Shown: positions 7,110-15,936 of the stretch, piece after piece
Layout: every line of letters starts with the position of its first letter
Numbering within the stretch: position 1 is the stretch's first letter
Source of the DNA: CAYLZW01 sp964388085
Lineage (GTDB): Bacteria > Myxococcota > UBA727 > CAYLZW01
NCBI GenBank assembly: GCA_964388085.1
Contig: CAYLZW010000062.1
Coordinates: forward strand, 1-24,336
Direction: 5' to 3'
Length of the DNA: 24,336 nt
Notes under the pieces: generated by a model
What the model was told of the DNA's origin: nothing
What the model saw: only the letters and a program-made list of their open reading frames with translations
Databases searched by the model: none
Position numbers and translations under genes: made by a program

Positions 7110-9443
7110 ATGACTAAGGGCCACAGAGGCAGGCGCGCTCAGCATCGCGGCTTCGTGCTCCTCATCGTGCTCGTGGTGGGCGCCGCCGCCGGGCTCGCGG
7201 CGCTGTCCCTGCTCAGCACGCGCGGCGGGGCCGAGATCGCCGCCATCCACTCCGAGGTCGGCGACCGCTCTCGTGTCATCGCCGAGGCCGGGATGCAGCG
7301 CGCCATGTTCTACCTGAACGACATCGCGCAGGGCTCGGGCGACTTCGACGCCGCGCTCGACACCGACCTCGACAACGACTGCAGCAGCGGCGCCGACGAC
7401 GACGACCTCCGGCCCGACACCAGCGCCGACGCCGACGACGCCGTCGAGTGGACCGACGGCACCATGGAGGACATCGGCGGACGCAAATATACCTGCGTGC
7501 CCTTCGGCGGCGGACGCTATTGCGTCTCGTTCCAGGACGACGACGACGACGGCATCGAGAACGACGACTGGTCCTCGAGCACGGGCAACAACGAGGGCTC
7601 CGGCGGCAGCTGCGACAGCGGAGGCTGCCTCGAGGGGCCGGCCGGCGCCGTCAACCTGTGCGGCAATGACAATGGCGGCGATCACAACCCGCTGCGCGAT
7701 CGCAACCGCTCGGTGTGGGTCACGTCCATCGGCATCGTCCCCGACGGCGTCGACTACGACGACGCCACCCACAAGGCCACGCTGCGCCGCATCTACACGG
7801 CGCCCTACCAGACCAACAACGCGGGCATCAGCATCAAGGGCAACCTGGAGGTCAAGAGCGGAGCGTCGAAGTGGGCTGCCTGCAGCGACATCGCCGGCAT
7901 CGCGGTAGACGGCTGGGCGGAGCTGAGGACCGCCAAGCAGGGCTGCACGTCGGGTTGGAGCGACGCCGACGACTGGAAGGGGCACGAGTTCAAGTGCATC
8001 GACACGGGTGCCTGCAGCGGCCTGAACTTCGACGGCCCCATCACCATCAACCCCATCGACGGCGGCCACCGCACGCCGGGCCCCGCCCTGCCGGACATGC
8101 CGGACCCGTGGGACAACGCCAACGAGTGGATCGACTTCGGGCGGGAGTGCGTGTTCTGGCTCGACTGGGGTGGCGCCCATTCGCTCGATGCCATCAACGG
8201 CACCATCGATGCCAATCAGATCTGGTGGTGGGACGCGGATGAGAACCGCGGCCCAAACGACCTGCCATGCTCCGAATTCGAGAAGAGGGCGCCGCCGGAC
8301 GCGCGGATGCCGGGACCGCCCGACCCGAGCGAATCAGGAAAGAGCGGGGACGAGACGGACCCCGCGGACTGGGCGGGCTGCTGGTCTCCTCTGTTCCTCG
8401 ATATGGGCACCCCGACCGCCTGGCCGTACGCGGGCAGCGGCTCCGCCGACGTGAACATCGGGGGCAGCCCCGCGCACACGGAAGACATCTTCGAGTGCTG
8501 GCACATCCCGCTGCATGACGCCGCGAACAACCAGATCCCGCCCGAGCGCGCCCTCGCCGGCGGCGGCACGTGCCAATGGATGCCGAGCAACAACGCCGGC
8601 GAGTACACCGTGTGCGACGCGGTCAACCTGGCGGAGTGCACGGCGTTTGGCGAGATCTCCGGCGCTACGTCGAACTCCTTGTTCGACCCGGTGAACCAAC
8701 GCCTGTTCAGCGAAGGCTTCCCCCTCAGCCGGCTGTTCCCCGCGGGGCAGAAGATCTCGAAGCCCGACTGGAGCACCTGCCAGGTCGAGTATCCGCCGCC
8801 GGGCACCATCGTCAATGGCGCGACCGTCACCCCGAGCTTGTGGAACTGCACCACCTGCGACGGCACGAACCCCATCATGGAGGTGAAGGGCGGCGGCCCC
8901 TGGTTCATGTTCGCCGACCACAGCGACGTGACGGCGGTGCCGGCGGGCGTCTACCACTTCACCGGCAGCCCGGGTTTGTTCAACGGCAATGGCTGGGAGT
9001 GGGGGGCGAACGCCACGGACGGCGCCGACCAGGCGCTGCCCTGGCTGAATCTCGACGAGTGGCCGCTCATGACCATTCACTCGGATGGGGAGATGCGCTT
9101 TCAGAAGGCCGGCTACACCTTTGGTATCGGCCAGGCTCATCCCGGCGAGGGCAACGGTGGGCGCGATTCGCGCTGGGCGAGGTCCGCCTCGTTCATCATC
9201 GGCGATGAGCTCGAGGTACAGGGCGGCGGCGGCGCCGGCATGGCCGGCTCGGTGTATGCGCAGGACGGGGCTAGTTGGGAAGGCAACGGCGACATCTACA
9301 TGTTCGGGCAGCTCTACTCGAACAAGAGCTTCACCCTCAACGGTGGCGGCACCTTCTACTGGCTCTACCAGGTGAACCTCGGGCAGCTCGCGCCGGGGGC
9401 GTCGGCGGGCGCGTTGCCGACCCAGTCGTTCGTCTCTCAGTGA
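7110..9443 (+). CDS. Very large PilX-like minor pilin with acidic and repeat-like C-terminal region
   Basis: 777 residues from ATG 7110, with GAGGG (7100-7104) 5 bases upstream. In-frame ATG 7074, overlapping the pilW-like stop, and GTG 7062 are alternatives. The N-terminus HRG|FVLLIVLVVGAAAGLAALS is a prepilin leader with no Glu at +5, as in PilX and GspK. Residues ~80-111 and ~140-155 are strongly acidic (DADD, DDDDDG), possibly calcium-binding. The C-terminal ~200 residues are Gly/Asn-rich with short strand-like units (FIIGDELEVQGGG, GSVYAQDGASWEGNGDIYMFGQLYSN), suggesting a beta-helix or bactofilin-like surface domain. Usual PilX proteins have about 150-250 residues. The size suggests that it caps the pilus or contacts the surface, possibly in place of PilY1 (inference). 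Last gene of the operon. Confidence 0.8.
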   Translation: MTKGHRGRRAQHRGFVLLIVLVVGAAAGLAALSLLSTRGGAEIAAIHSEVGDRSRVIAEAGMQRAMFYLNDIAQGSGDFDAALDTDLDNDCSSGADDDDLRPDTSADADDAVEWTDGTMEDIGGRKYTCVPFGGGRYCVSFQDDDDDGIENDDWSSSTGNNEGSGGSCDSGGCLEGPAGAVNLCGNDNGGDHNPLRDRNRSVWVTSIGIVPDGVDYDDATHKATLRRIYTAPYQTNNAGISIKGNLEVKSGASKWAACSDIAGIAVDGWAELRTAKQGCTSGWSDADDWKGHEFKCIDTGACSGLNFDGPITINPIDGGHRTPGPALPDMPDPWDNANEWIDFGRECVFWLDWGGAHSLDAINGTIDANQIWWWDADENRGPNDLPCSEFEKRAPPDARMPGPPDPSESGKSGDETDPADWAGCWSPLFLDMGTPTAWPYAGSGSADVNIGGSPAHTEDIFECWHIPLHDAANNQIPPERALAGGGTCQWMPSNNAGEYTVCDAVNLAECTAFGEISGATSNSLFDPVNQRLFSEGFPLSRLFPAGQKISKPDWSTCQVEYPPPGTIVNGATVTPSLWNCTTCDGTNPIMEVKGGGPWFMFADHSDVTAVPAGVYHFTGSPGLFNGNGWEWGANATDGADQALPWLNLDEWPLMTIHSDGEMRFQKAGYTFGIGQAHPGEGNGGRDSRWARSASFIIGDELEVQGGGGAGMAGSVYAQDGASWEGNGDIYMFGQLYSNKSFTLNGGGTFYWLYQVNLGQLAPGASAGALPTQSFVSQ

Positions 9444-9496
9444 CGCTGCTCCGGGACGCGGGCGCCGCGACTCGTGGCGACGACGCTTCGGCGACG

Positions 9497-9525
9497 TTGA
9501 CACTCCCCGAGGCAGATCGGACAAC
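9497..9525 (+). promoter_or_regulatory. Candidate promoter giving a near-leaderless mRNA
   Basis: A perfect -35 hexamer TTGACA (9497-9502) is followed after 17 bases by GACAAC (9520-9525; 3 of 6 to the -10). The next ATG is at 9534, only 8 bases beyond, and has no Shine-Dalgarno within 20 bases. If real, transcription starts at or within a few bases of the start codon. Confidence 0.35.
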
Positions 9526-9533
9526 GCCGCACC

Positions 9534-12500
9534 ATGAGAACCCTCCTCGGCGCGGCCGGTCTGCTGCTGACCAGCGGCTTTTGCGCGCTCGTGTACCAGA
9601 CCGTGTGGCTGCGGGAGCTGCGCCTCGTGTTTGGCGCGTCCACGCCCTCCACCGCGGCGACGCTCGGCCTGTTCATGGCCGGCCTCGGCGCCGGCGGGCT
9701 CTGGCTCGGGAGGCGCGCGGACCGGCACGCGCGGCCGCTGCTCTTGTACGCGCTGCTCGAGGTCGGCATCACGGTGACGGCGGCCCTCTCGCCGCTCCTG
9801 TTGGACGGCGCGCGCGCGCTCTACCTCTCCGCGGGGGGCAGCTCGCGCTTTGGAGACGGCGGCGCGACGCTATTGCGGCTCGCGCTCGCCGCGTTGGTCA
9901 TTGCTGGGCCGGCGCTGCTCATGGGCGGCACGCTGCCCGCCGCGGCGCGCGCGGTGACGACGAGCGGCGACGTCGGCCGGCGGGGCCTCGCGCTGCTCTA
10001 TGGCGCGAACACCATCGGCGCCGTCGCCGGCGTCGCGCTGTCGACCTTCTGGCTGTTCGAGCGCTACGGCTTTCGCACCACGCTCTGGCTCGCGTGCCTG
10101 TTGAACCTCGTGCTCGCCACGCTCGCGGGGGCCATGGCGACGCGCCCGCTCCCCGACGACGGCACGGAGGGTTCGTCGCCTGCGCCTGCCGAAGTCGATG
10201 AGCGGCCGGCGAGCGACAGCTCCACTCCGCCGTCGCTCTCTCCTCGCTGGCTCGTGCTCCTGGCGGCGTTCGCGAGCGGCTTCTCGTTCTTCCTCGCGGA
10301 GCTCGTCTGGTACCGCATGGGCGCTCCCATTCTCGGCGGCTCGACGTACACATTCGGCATCATCCTCGCCTGCGCGCTCTTCGGCATCGGCGTCGGCGGG
10401 CTCCTCTATGGCGTGCTGCCGCCCGCGCGCGCGAGCGTCGGGCTGCTCGGCGTCACCTTCTCGCTCGAGGCCGTGTTGCTGCTGGCCCCGTACGCGCTCG
10501 GCGACGAGATCGCGCTCCTGGCGGCCGCGCTGCGCAGCTACGGCATGGTGAGCTTCGCGTCGCTCGCGACTGGCTGGACCGTCGTCTGCGTCCTGCTGGT
10601 GGTGCCCGCCGCCGTCGTCGCCGGCTACCAGCTGCCGTTGCTCGTCGCGCTGGCCGGCGAGGGACCCGGCGGCGTGGGACGCGACGTCGGCGACGTGTAC
10701 GCGGCGAACACGGCCGGCTCGGTGTCGGGCTCGCTGCTCGGCGGCTTCGTGCTTTTGCCGGTGCTCACCGCCCCGGGCGCGTGGGTCGGCGCCGCGTTGC
10801 TCTTGCTCGTCGTCGCCCTGGGCGCCGCGGCGCTCTCGTTCGTGCGCCAGCGGGCGATCGCGTTCGTCTCGCTCTCTCTCATCGTTGTCGCGAGCGCGTT
10901 CACGTCGCTCGACGGGCCGAGCGCGCTCTGGCGGCACACCGGCATCGGCGCCGGCCGCGCGCAGCTCGCCTTCTTGAATGGCGAGGCGCGCGAGCACTTC
11001 GAGGCGAAGCTGAACGCGTTCTTGCTGGCGGAGCACGAGGGTCGCGAGAGCGCGCTCGCCTTCAGCCACGAGAACGGCCTGGCTGTCTTCGTCAATGGCA
11101 AGAGCGACGGCAACGCGAGCGGCGACGCGCCGACCTTCGTCGGCCACGCCCTCTTGCCGGCGATCCTGCACGGCGCGCCGAAGAGCGCCTTCGTCATCGG
11201 CCTCGGCACCGGTCAGACGGCGGGCTGGCTCGCCGATGTGCCCGGCATGGAGCGCGTCGACGTCGCCGAGATCGAGCCCGACATGGTGGACTTCGCACGA
11301 CGCTGCGCGGAGACGAACCGCGACGCGCTCGAGAACGCCAACTTGCGCTTGCGCTTCGGCGACGGACGAGAGGCGCTCATGACGTCGGGCGAGCGCTACG
11401 ACATCATCGCGTCCGAGCCCTCGAACCCCTACCGCGCCGGCGTCGCCAGCTTCTATACGCGAGAGTTCTATCGCGCGGTCTCGGAGCACCTCGAAGACGA
11501 CGGCTGGTTCGCGCAGTGGGTGCAGGGTTATGAGATCGACCTCGAGACCCTGCGCATCGTCATCGCGACCCTGCGCTCGGTCTTCCCGCACGTGAGCGTG
11601 TGGCGCGGGATGCCGAATGACTTCTTCTTGATGGCGACCAAGCAGCCGCAAGTGCACGACGTGGACACGCTGCGGGCCCTCCTCCGGCAGGAGCCCTATT
11701 CGAGCGGGCTCGGCCGCGTGATGGGGATCTACGACGTGGAGGGCCTGTTGGCCGCGCACGTGGCGTCGTCCGATCTGACCCGTCGGCTCGCTCCCGGGGC
11801 GCTCATCAACACCGACGATTTCCCGGCCCTCGAATTCCGCTTCGCGCGCAGCGTCGGCCGTGTCGGCGGTCCGCTGCCCTTCGAGCTCTTCAGCGCCAGC
11901 CACTGGCGCGGCCTCGATCGTCCTACCCTTGCGGGCGACGTCGATTGGACGCGGGTCGGCGCCCTCCGCCGCCGCGCCTATGACGTCGTCGGCTCGCCGG
12001 CGCCACCGCAGCCCGCCGCGCCCGGTTCGGAGGCCGACGCCGCCTTCTATCGCGCCTACCTGGCGTCCGACCTGGCGAGCGCGCGCGCGGTCGGTCCCGA
12101 GGTCAACGTCCCGGGCCACGACGGCTTCGCGTTGGTCTGTATGGCGGACGTGCTCTCGACGGTGGCGAGCGAGCGGGCGGCGTTCGAGGCCGCGCTCGCC
12201 CAGGTGCGCGCCATTGGCCTGCCCACCGAGGCAGCGCTGCTCGAGCTCTCGCGCGCCATCGGCGTGAAGGGCGAGGTGGCGGACCGCAGCCCCCTCATCA
12301 CCGCCGCGCTGAGCGCGCTGCGAGAGGACCCCTGGGTGCCGCGGCCGCTCGTGAAGCACGTGCTGCTGCAATTGCGGGTGGGGCAGCTCAGCGAGCAGGA
12401 GCTGCGCGCGGCGTCGGCGGCATTGGCGAAGGGGCCTTTCGCGGGCTACGTGTTCCACTACGAGCAGCAGCTCACCTGGGCCCTCGTGCTGGACCGTCTG

Positions 12501-12722
12501 CGGCGCGACCTGCCGAGAGAGTGCGTGCAGCTCTTCGACGGCTTCGTCCAGGAGGAGATCATGACGCTGTCGCTGAAGGCCGCGTGCTTCGAGCGACACG
12601 CGCCCGAGCGTTACCCCGCGGCGGCGGCCGAGCTGGCGGCGCTGCAGGAGAGAAAGCCTGCCTCCATCGAAGCGCTGCTGTCGCCGACGGGCCTCGACGA
12701 GAGCGCTGCGCCGCGCCCCTGA
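9534..12722 (+). CDS. Fused transporter-like / spermidine-synthase-like membrane protein
   Basis: 1062 residues. Residues 1-450 contain many membrane helices in two blocks, split by a hydrophilic Ser/Pro-rich loop (~205-235), as in the family annotated 'fused MFS/spermidine synthase'. Residues ~545-720 form a Rossmann methyltransferase-like domain: VIGLGTG (554-560) for the nucleotide, E581 in DVAEIEP for the ribose, then YDIIASEPSNP (E628-P632) and SFYTREFY. True spermidine synthases have a catalytic Asp in a 'DxxDP' loop; here it is EPSNP, as usual for this fused family, so polyamine synthesis should not be assumed. The family core ends near NTDDFPALEF (~759-768), and ~290 more helical residues follow. 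Substrate unknown. No ribosome site; see the promoter at 9497. Followed 86 bases later by the lipoprotein gene. Confidence 0.8.
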   Translation: MRTLLGAAGLLLTSGFCALVYQTVWLRELRLVFGASTPSTAATLGLFMAGLGAGGLWLGRRADRHARPLLLYALLEVGITVTAALSPLLLDGARALYLSAGGSSRFGDGGATLLRLALAALVIAGPALLMGGTLPAAARAVTTSGDVGRRGLALLYGANTIGAVAGVALSTFWLFERYGFRTTLWLACLLNLVLATLAGAMATRPLPDDGTEGSSPAPAEVDERPASDSSTPPSLSPRWLVLLAAFASGFSFFLAELVWYRMGAPILGGSTYTFGIILACALFGIGVGGLLYGVLPPARASVGLLGVTFSLEAVLLLAPYALGDEIALLAAALRSYGMVSFASLATGWTVVCVLLVVPAAVVAGYQLPLLVALAGEGPGGVGRDVGDVYAANTAGSVSGSLLGGFVLLPVLTAPGAWVGAALLLLVVALGAAALSFVRQRAIAFVSLSLIVVASAFTSLDGPSALWRHTGIGAGRAQLAFLNGEAREHFEAKLNAFLLAEHEGRESALAFSHENGLAVFVNGKSDGNASGDAPTFVGHALLPAILHGAPKSAFVIGLGTGQTAGWLADVPGMERVDVAEIEPDMVDFARRCAETNRDALENANLRLRFGDGREALMTSGERYDIIASEPSNPYRAGVASFYTREFYRAVSEHLEDDGWFAQWVQGYEIDLETLRIVIATLRSVFPHVSVWRGMPNDFFLMATKQPQVHDVDTLRALLRQEPYSSGLGRVMGIYDVEGLLAAHVASSDLTRRLAPGALINTDDFPALEFRFARSVGRVGGPLPFELFSASHWRGLDRPTLAGDVDWTRVGALRRRAYDVVGSPAPPQPAAPGSEADAAFYRAYLASDLASARAVGPEVNVPGHDGFALVCMADVLSTVASERAAFEAALAQVRAIGLPTEAALLELSRAIGVKGEVADRSPLITAALSALREDPWVPRPLVKHVLLQLRVGQLSEQELRAASAALAKGPFAGYVFHYEQQLTWALVLDRLRRDLPRECVQLFDGFVQEEIMTLSLKAACFERHAPERYPAAAAELAALQERKPASIEALLSPTGLDESAAPRP

Positions 12723-12808
12723 CGCGCGCTCGCGTGGGCCGCCTTCCACGTCGAGCGGTCCTGTAGTACGCGGCCCGCGACGGCCCAAATCGCTCACGGG
12801 GAATCATC

Positions 12809-14422
12809 ATGCGTCGCACACTGCCCTGTCTCTCCCTCGCCCTCGCCTTCGCCCTCGTTCACGGCTGTAGCTGTGACCCGCCCGCGGTGGCGGACAGAGA
12901 CGGCGGCGCGAGCGTCGAGCAGGAGGATGACGCCGGCGTCCTCGCCGACGCCGGCCCGGACGACGCCGGCCCGGACGACATGGCGCTCAGCGGCTCGTTC
13001 ATTCTGCAGCGCGAAGACGGCAGCACGCAGGTGGTGGATCTGCCGAGCGGCGCGGTGCTCCCCTCGGTCGCCAACGCGCCGTTCCTGGGCGCGGTGACGT
13101 CGTTCGACGGCGCGCTCTATGGCTTCGTGATCGAGGCCACCGGCATCGTCGCCGAGGGCCGCCTCGCGCGCTTCGACGTCGACACCGGGGAGGTGGAGCG
13201 CCTGTCCCAGACGGTCGGGATTCCGAGCGAGGTGCTCGTCAAGGCCGACGAGGCGGCGACCGTGTACGGCGACATCGATGACAGCCTCCGCTACGGCCCC
13301 ATCGGCTACGAGCACACGCTCCTTGCGGACGCGGTCGAGTATTCGGCCAGCGCCGCGACCTATCTCGAGGACGGCACCCTCTGGACCAGCAGCCCGCTCG
13401 GCACCGGGCCCTTCTTGAGCGCGGCGGAGGCGCGCGTCTCGACCGAGCACTGCGGCGGCCTCTCCCAATATGCGGGCACGGACGAGCTCTTGTGCGCGCG
13501 CGTCGACGGCAGCGGCATCGTGAAGCTGAACCAGCTCACCGGTAGCACCAGCCCGCTCGACGGCAGCGCGCCGCTCGGCTTCCGCTCGGCGCTGGCCCTC
13601 GCGGACGGCGGCTACCTCGCGGTGGGCCTCGACTGCGACGTCATCTCCTCCCGCGAGCTGCCCGATCTCAGCGGCGTCTGCCCCTATGGCTTCGCCGAGC
13701 TCGGCGGCTCCCTGTTCGCCGGCCTGCGGGAGGGAGGCGTCCTCGAGATCACGGCGGAGGGCGAGGTGCGCCTTCGCGCCAGCGCCGCCACCCACCCGGG
13801 CGGCGTGGCCAGCGCCAACGGGCACAGCGCCGTCGCGGGGAGCTGGTGGCGCGAGGACGTGCTCGTCGTCAAACAGGGCGGGCGGCCGCGCTCCGTCGGA
13901 CACGTCGACTACGGCCGCGGCGTGGCGCTCATGGACGACGGCGAGCTCTGGATCCTGCAGGACGGCGGCGTCAAGCGCGCCGGCGCCGAAGAGGTGTCCC
14001 TGAGCGAGGTGCACGAGCGCGACGACCTCGACCAGATCGCGGCCGTCGGGCGCCAGGTGTACTTCTCCGTCGACGGCGGCGGCCTCGTGCGGCTGTCGGC
14101 GGACGACGGCCCCGGCTACGCGCTCAGCGACTTCGCCGACGTCAGCGCGCAGCACATCGCGGGCTGCAGCGAGGTCCTTTTGGTCGAGGACGACGCCGGC
14201 TCGCTCCTCGCCTACGCGAGCGATGGCACGAGCAGCGCCATCGGTCCGGCCCCCTTCGAGCTCGCCGCGCTCGGCTGCGCCGACGATCAGATCGTGCTCG
14301 CCTCCCCGGACGGCACGCTCGTGAGCAAGCGCCTCGCGGACGTGGACGGAGAGTGGCGTGACGTCGCCGTGCTCGCCGGCGAGGAGATCCGGCACATCGC
14401 CGGCTGGAGCGCGAGCGAGTGA
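12809..14422 (+). CDS. Lipoprotein with beta-propeller-like repeats
   Basis: 537 residues. Signal peptide with LVHGC (Cys20; His at -2 is unusual for a lipobox), then a low-complexity linker with a DAGPDDAGPDD duplication (~48-58). The rest shows recurring beta-rich segments of the kind 'DGALYGFV', 'DGTLWTSS', 'DELLCARVDGSG', 'GGSLFAGLREGGVLEIT', 'DGELWILQDGG', 'RQVYFSVDGGGLVRL'. These look like successive blades of a WD/NHL/PQQ-type propeller without recognisable signature motifs, so no specific family is assigned. Start ATG 12809 has GGGGA about 6 bases upstream. The stop TGA overlaps the GTG start of the membrane protein gene (GTGA, 14419-14422), so the pair is probably translationally coupled and may work together at the inner membrane or in the periplasm. 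Confidence 0.78.
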   Translation: MRRTLPCLSLALAFALVHGCSCDPPAVADRDGGASVEQEDDAGVLADAGPDDAGPDDMALSGSFILQREDGSTQVVDLPSGAVLPSVANAPFLGAVTSFDGALYGFVIEATGIVAEGRLARFDVDTGEVERLSQTVGIPSEVLVKADEAATVYGDIDDSLRYGPIGYEHTLLADAVEYSASAATYLEDGTLWTSSPLGTGPFLSAAEARVSTEHCGGLSQYAGTDELLCARVDGSGIVKLNQLTGSTSPLDGSAPLGFRSALALADGGYLAVGLDCDVISSRELPDLSGVCPYGFAELGGSLFAGLREGGVLEITAEGEVRLRASAATHPGGVASANGHSAVAGSWWREDVLVVKQGGRPRSVGHVDYGRGVALMDDGELWILQDGGVKRAGAEEVSLSEVHERDDLDQIAAVGRQVYFSVDGGGLVRLSADDGPGYALSDFADVSAQHIAGCSEVLLVEDDAGSLLAYASDGTSSAIGPAPFELAALGCADDQIVLASPDGTLVSKRLADVDGEWRDVAVLAGEEIRHIAGWSASE

Positions 14423-15936
14423 AGCGCGCCTGGGCGGCCCTGCCGTGGGTCGCCCTCTTCGCGTGGGCGATCGCGACGTCATTTTATAAAGTATCGAACT
14501 ACGACATCTGGGTGCACCTCCGCGTGGGCACCGATGTGCTGCTGAGCGGGCAGGTGCCGCACGACAACAGCTACTCCTGGGTCGCTCCTCTGCGGCCCTT
14601 CGTCGCGCACGAGTGGCTCTCCGGGCTGCTGTTCCAGGTCATCGCCGGGCCCACCGAGGGCCGCGGCCTGACGGTGCTGCGCGCCTGGGTCACGAGCCTG
14701 ATCGTCGTGTGCTGCGCGCTCTCCTTGCCCGGCGAGCGCCGCTCGCGCTTGCCGGCGCTCGCGTTTACGGCGCTGACGATGGTGCTCGTCATCTCGCGCG
14801 CGTCGGTGCGGCCGCATCTGTTCTCGCTGCTGTTCGCGGCCATGCTGATGGTGGGCTTCGCGTGGTGGCGTGAACACCGTCGCTGGCGCGCGCTCTTGTG
14901 GGTCGCGCCGCTCTCGGTGCTGTGGGCGAACCTTCACGGCGCCTACCTGCTCGCGCCCGCGCTCTTGCTCGTGCTCTCGGCCGGCGTGCTCGGGGCGGCG
15001 CTCTTTCCGGGGCTCTCGCCGGGAGACGGGGAGCGCCCGTGGCAGGTCCGCCACGCCGCGCAGCCCGCCGTCGTCGCGCTGCTGTGTCTGCTCGGCGCGC
15101 TCGTGAACCCCTACGGGTTCGACCTCGTGCAGTTCTCGGCGCAGATGGCGGGCGGCAACGAGTACATCAAGATCATCATCCAGGAGTGGCTCTCGCCCTT
15201 TCACGAGGACCACCGAGCGCTGCTCGAGCCCTATCTGCTGTTGCTCTATCTAGCGCTGCTCTGGGGCGCAGCGCTGCTGCGGCGCCGTCAGCTCTCGCTG
15301 CCCGACGTGGCGGTAGCGCTCGCGACGACCTTTCTCGCGGTGCGCGTCATTCGCTTCATCCCCTACTTCGCGATCTTCAGCCTGCCGGTGGCGAGCGCCC
15401 TCTGGGAGGATCTCTTACGGGAGCGGGCCGGCGCTCGCGTAAGGCGCGCGCAGCGCTGGCTCCCGCTGTTCGTCCCCGCGGTGCTCGCCCTTGTGCTCCT
15501 GGTGCGCGGGCCCTCCTTCCGCATGGGAGGCGCGGAGCTCGACTACGGCTGGGGCTTTTACCAGCCGCGCGCGATGCCGGTGGTGAAGCACCTGCACGCT
15601 GTGGCGTACGAAGGCGGCGTGTTCAACGAATACGAGGACGGCGGCTACCTGGTGTACGCGGGGCGCGGCCGCTTCAAGCCGGTCATCGACGCGCGCGTCG
15701 ACGTCTTCGGCGCCGAGCTCACCTACGAGTGGGTGGCGGCGCGCCGCGACGCGCAGAGCCTGCTCCCTTACCTCGAGCGACACGACGTGGGCGCGGTGCT
15801 GCTGGCGAAGGCGCGGCAGAACCACGAACAGCACCGGCGGGCGCTGCTCGCCAGCGGCCGCTGGCGCGTCGAGCTCGACGACGACGACTATCTGTTGCTG
15901 ATGCGACAGCCAGGCGGCGCGCCGCAGGGGAGCTGA
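14419..15936 (+). CDS. GT-C-like polytopic membrane protein
   Basis: 505 residues with about nine membrane helices, starting with ALPWVALFAWAIATSFY. The first periplasmic loop reads YDIWVHLRVGTDVLLSG-VP with a later HEWL. This pattern (D-x-W-x-H-x-x-x-G, then HEWL) is shared with a widespread group of GT-C-like membrane proteins. Near the end, EYEDGGYLVYAGRGRFKPVIDARVDVFG (~392-425) matches the periplasmic C-terminal domain of the same group, and LLLMRQ closes the protein. These proteins probably transfer a sugar from a polyprenyl carrier, but no member is clearly characterised to my knowledge. The GTG start overlaps the preceding stop by 4 bases. Codons 21-25 are a patch of A/T-ending codons unlike the rest. 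Convergent with the next gene, with stops 12 bases apart. Confidence 0.75.
   Translation: MKRAWAALPWVALFAWAIATSFYKVSNYDIWVHLRVGTDVLLSGQVPHDNSYSWVAPLRPFVAHEWLSGLLFQVIAGPTEGRGLTVLRAWVTSLIVVCCALSLPGERRSRLPALAFTALTMVLVISRASVRPHLFSLLFAAMLMVGFAWWREHRRWRALLWVAPLSVLWANLHGAYLLAPALLLVLSAGVLGAALFPGLSPGDGERPWQVRHAAQPAVVALLCLLGALVNPYGFDLVQFSAQMAGGNEYIKIIIQEWLSPFHEDHRALLEPYLLLLYLALLWGAALLRRRQLSLPDVAVALATTFLAVRVIRFIPYFAIFSLPVASALWEDLLRERAGARVRRAQRWLPLFVPAVLALVLLVRGPSFRMGGAELDYGWGFYQPRAMPVVKHLHAVAYEGGVFNEYEDGGYLVYAGRGRFKPVIDARVDVFGAELTYEWVAARRDAQSLLPYLERHDVGAVLLAKARQNHEQHRRALLASGRWRVELDDDDYLLLMRQPGGAPQGS

Noticed and set aside
11193..11430. Calling the Rossmann domain of the fused membrane protein a genuine spermidine synthase (speE)
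   Set aside because: The catalytic Asp loop is replaced by EPSNP and the domain is fused to a transporter-like region, so a polyamine role is not supported.
9870..12797. 975-codon open frame on the minus strand opposite the fused membrane protein gene
   Set aside because: Composition is dominated by Arg, Ala, Glu and Gln with no hydrophobic core or motif; it is the mirror of a GC-rich gene with strong third-position bias. The plus-strand protein has clear family motifs.
12762..12808. TGTAGT/TAGTAC as a promoter for the propeller-like lipoprotein gene
   Set aside because: No -35-like hexamer at 16-18 bases upstream; the gene may be read from upstream across the 86-base gap.
12794..14482. 562-codon minus-strand frame opposite the propeller-like lipoprotein
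   Set aside because: No fold-like pattern, Arg/Ala/Val/Asp-rich; the plus strand has a lipoprotein signal and a coupled downstream gene.
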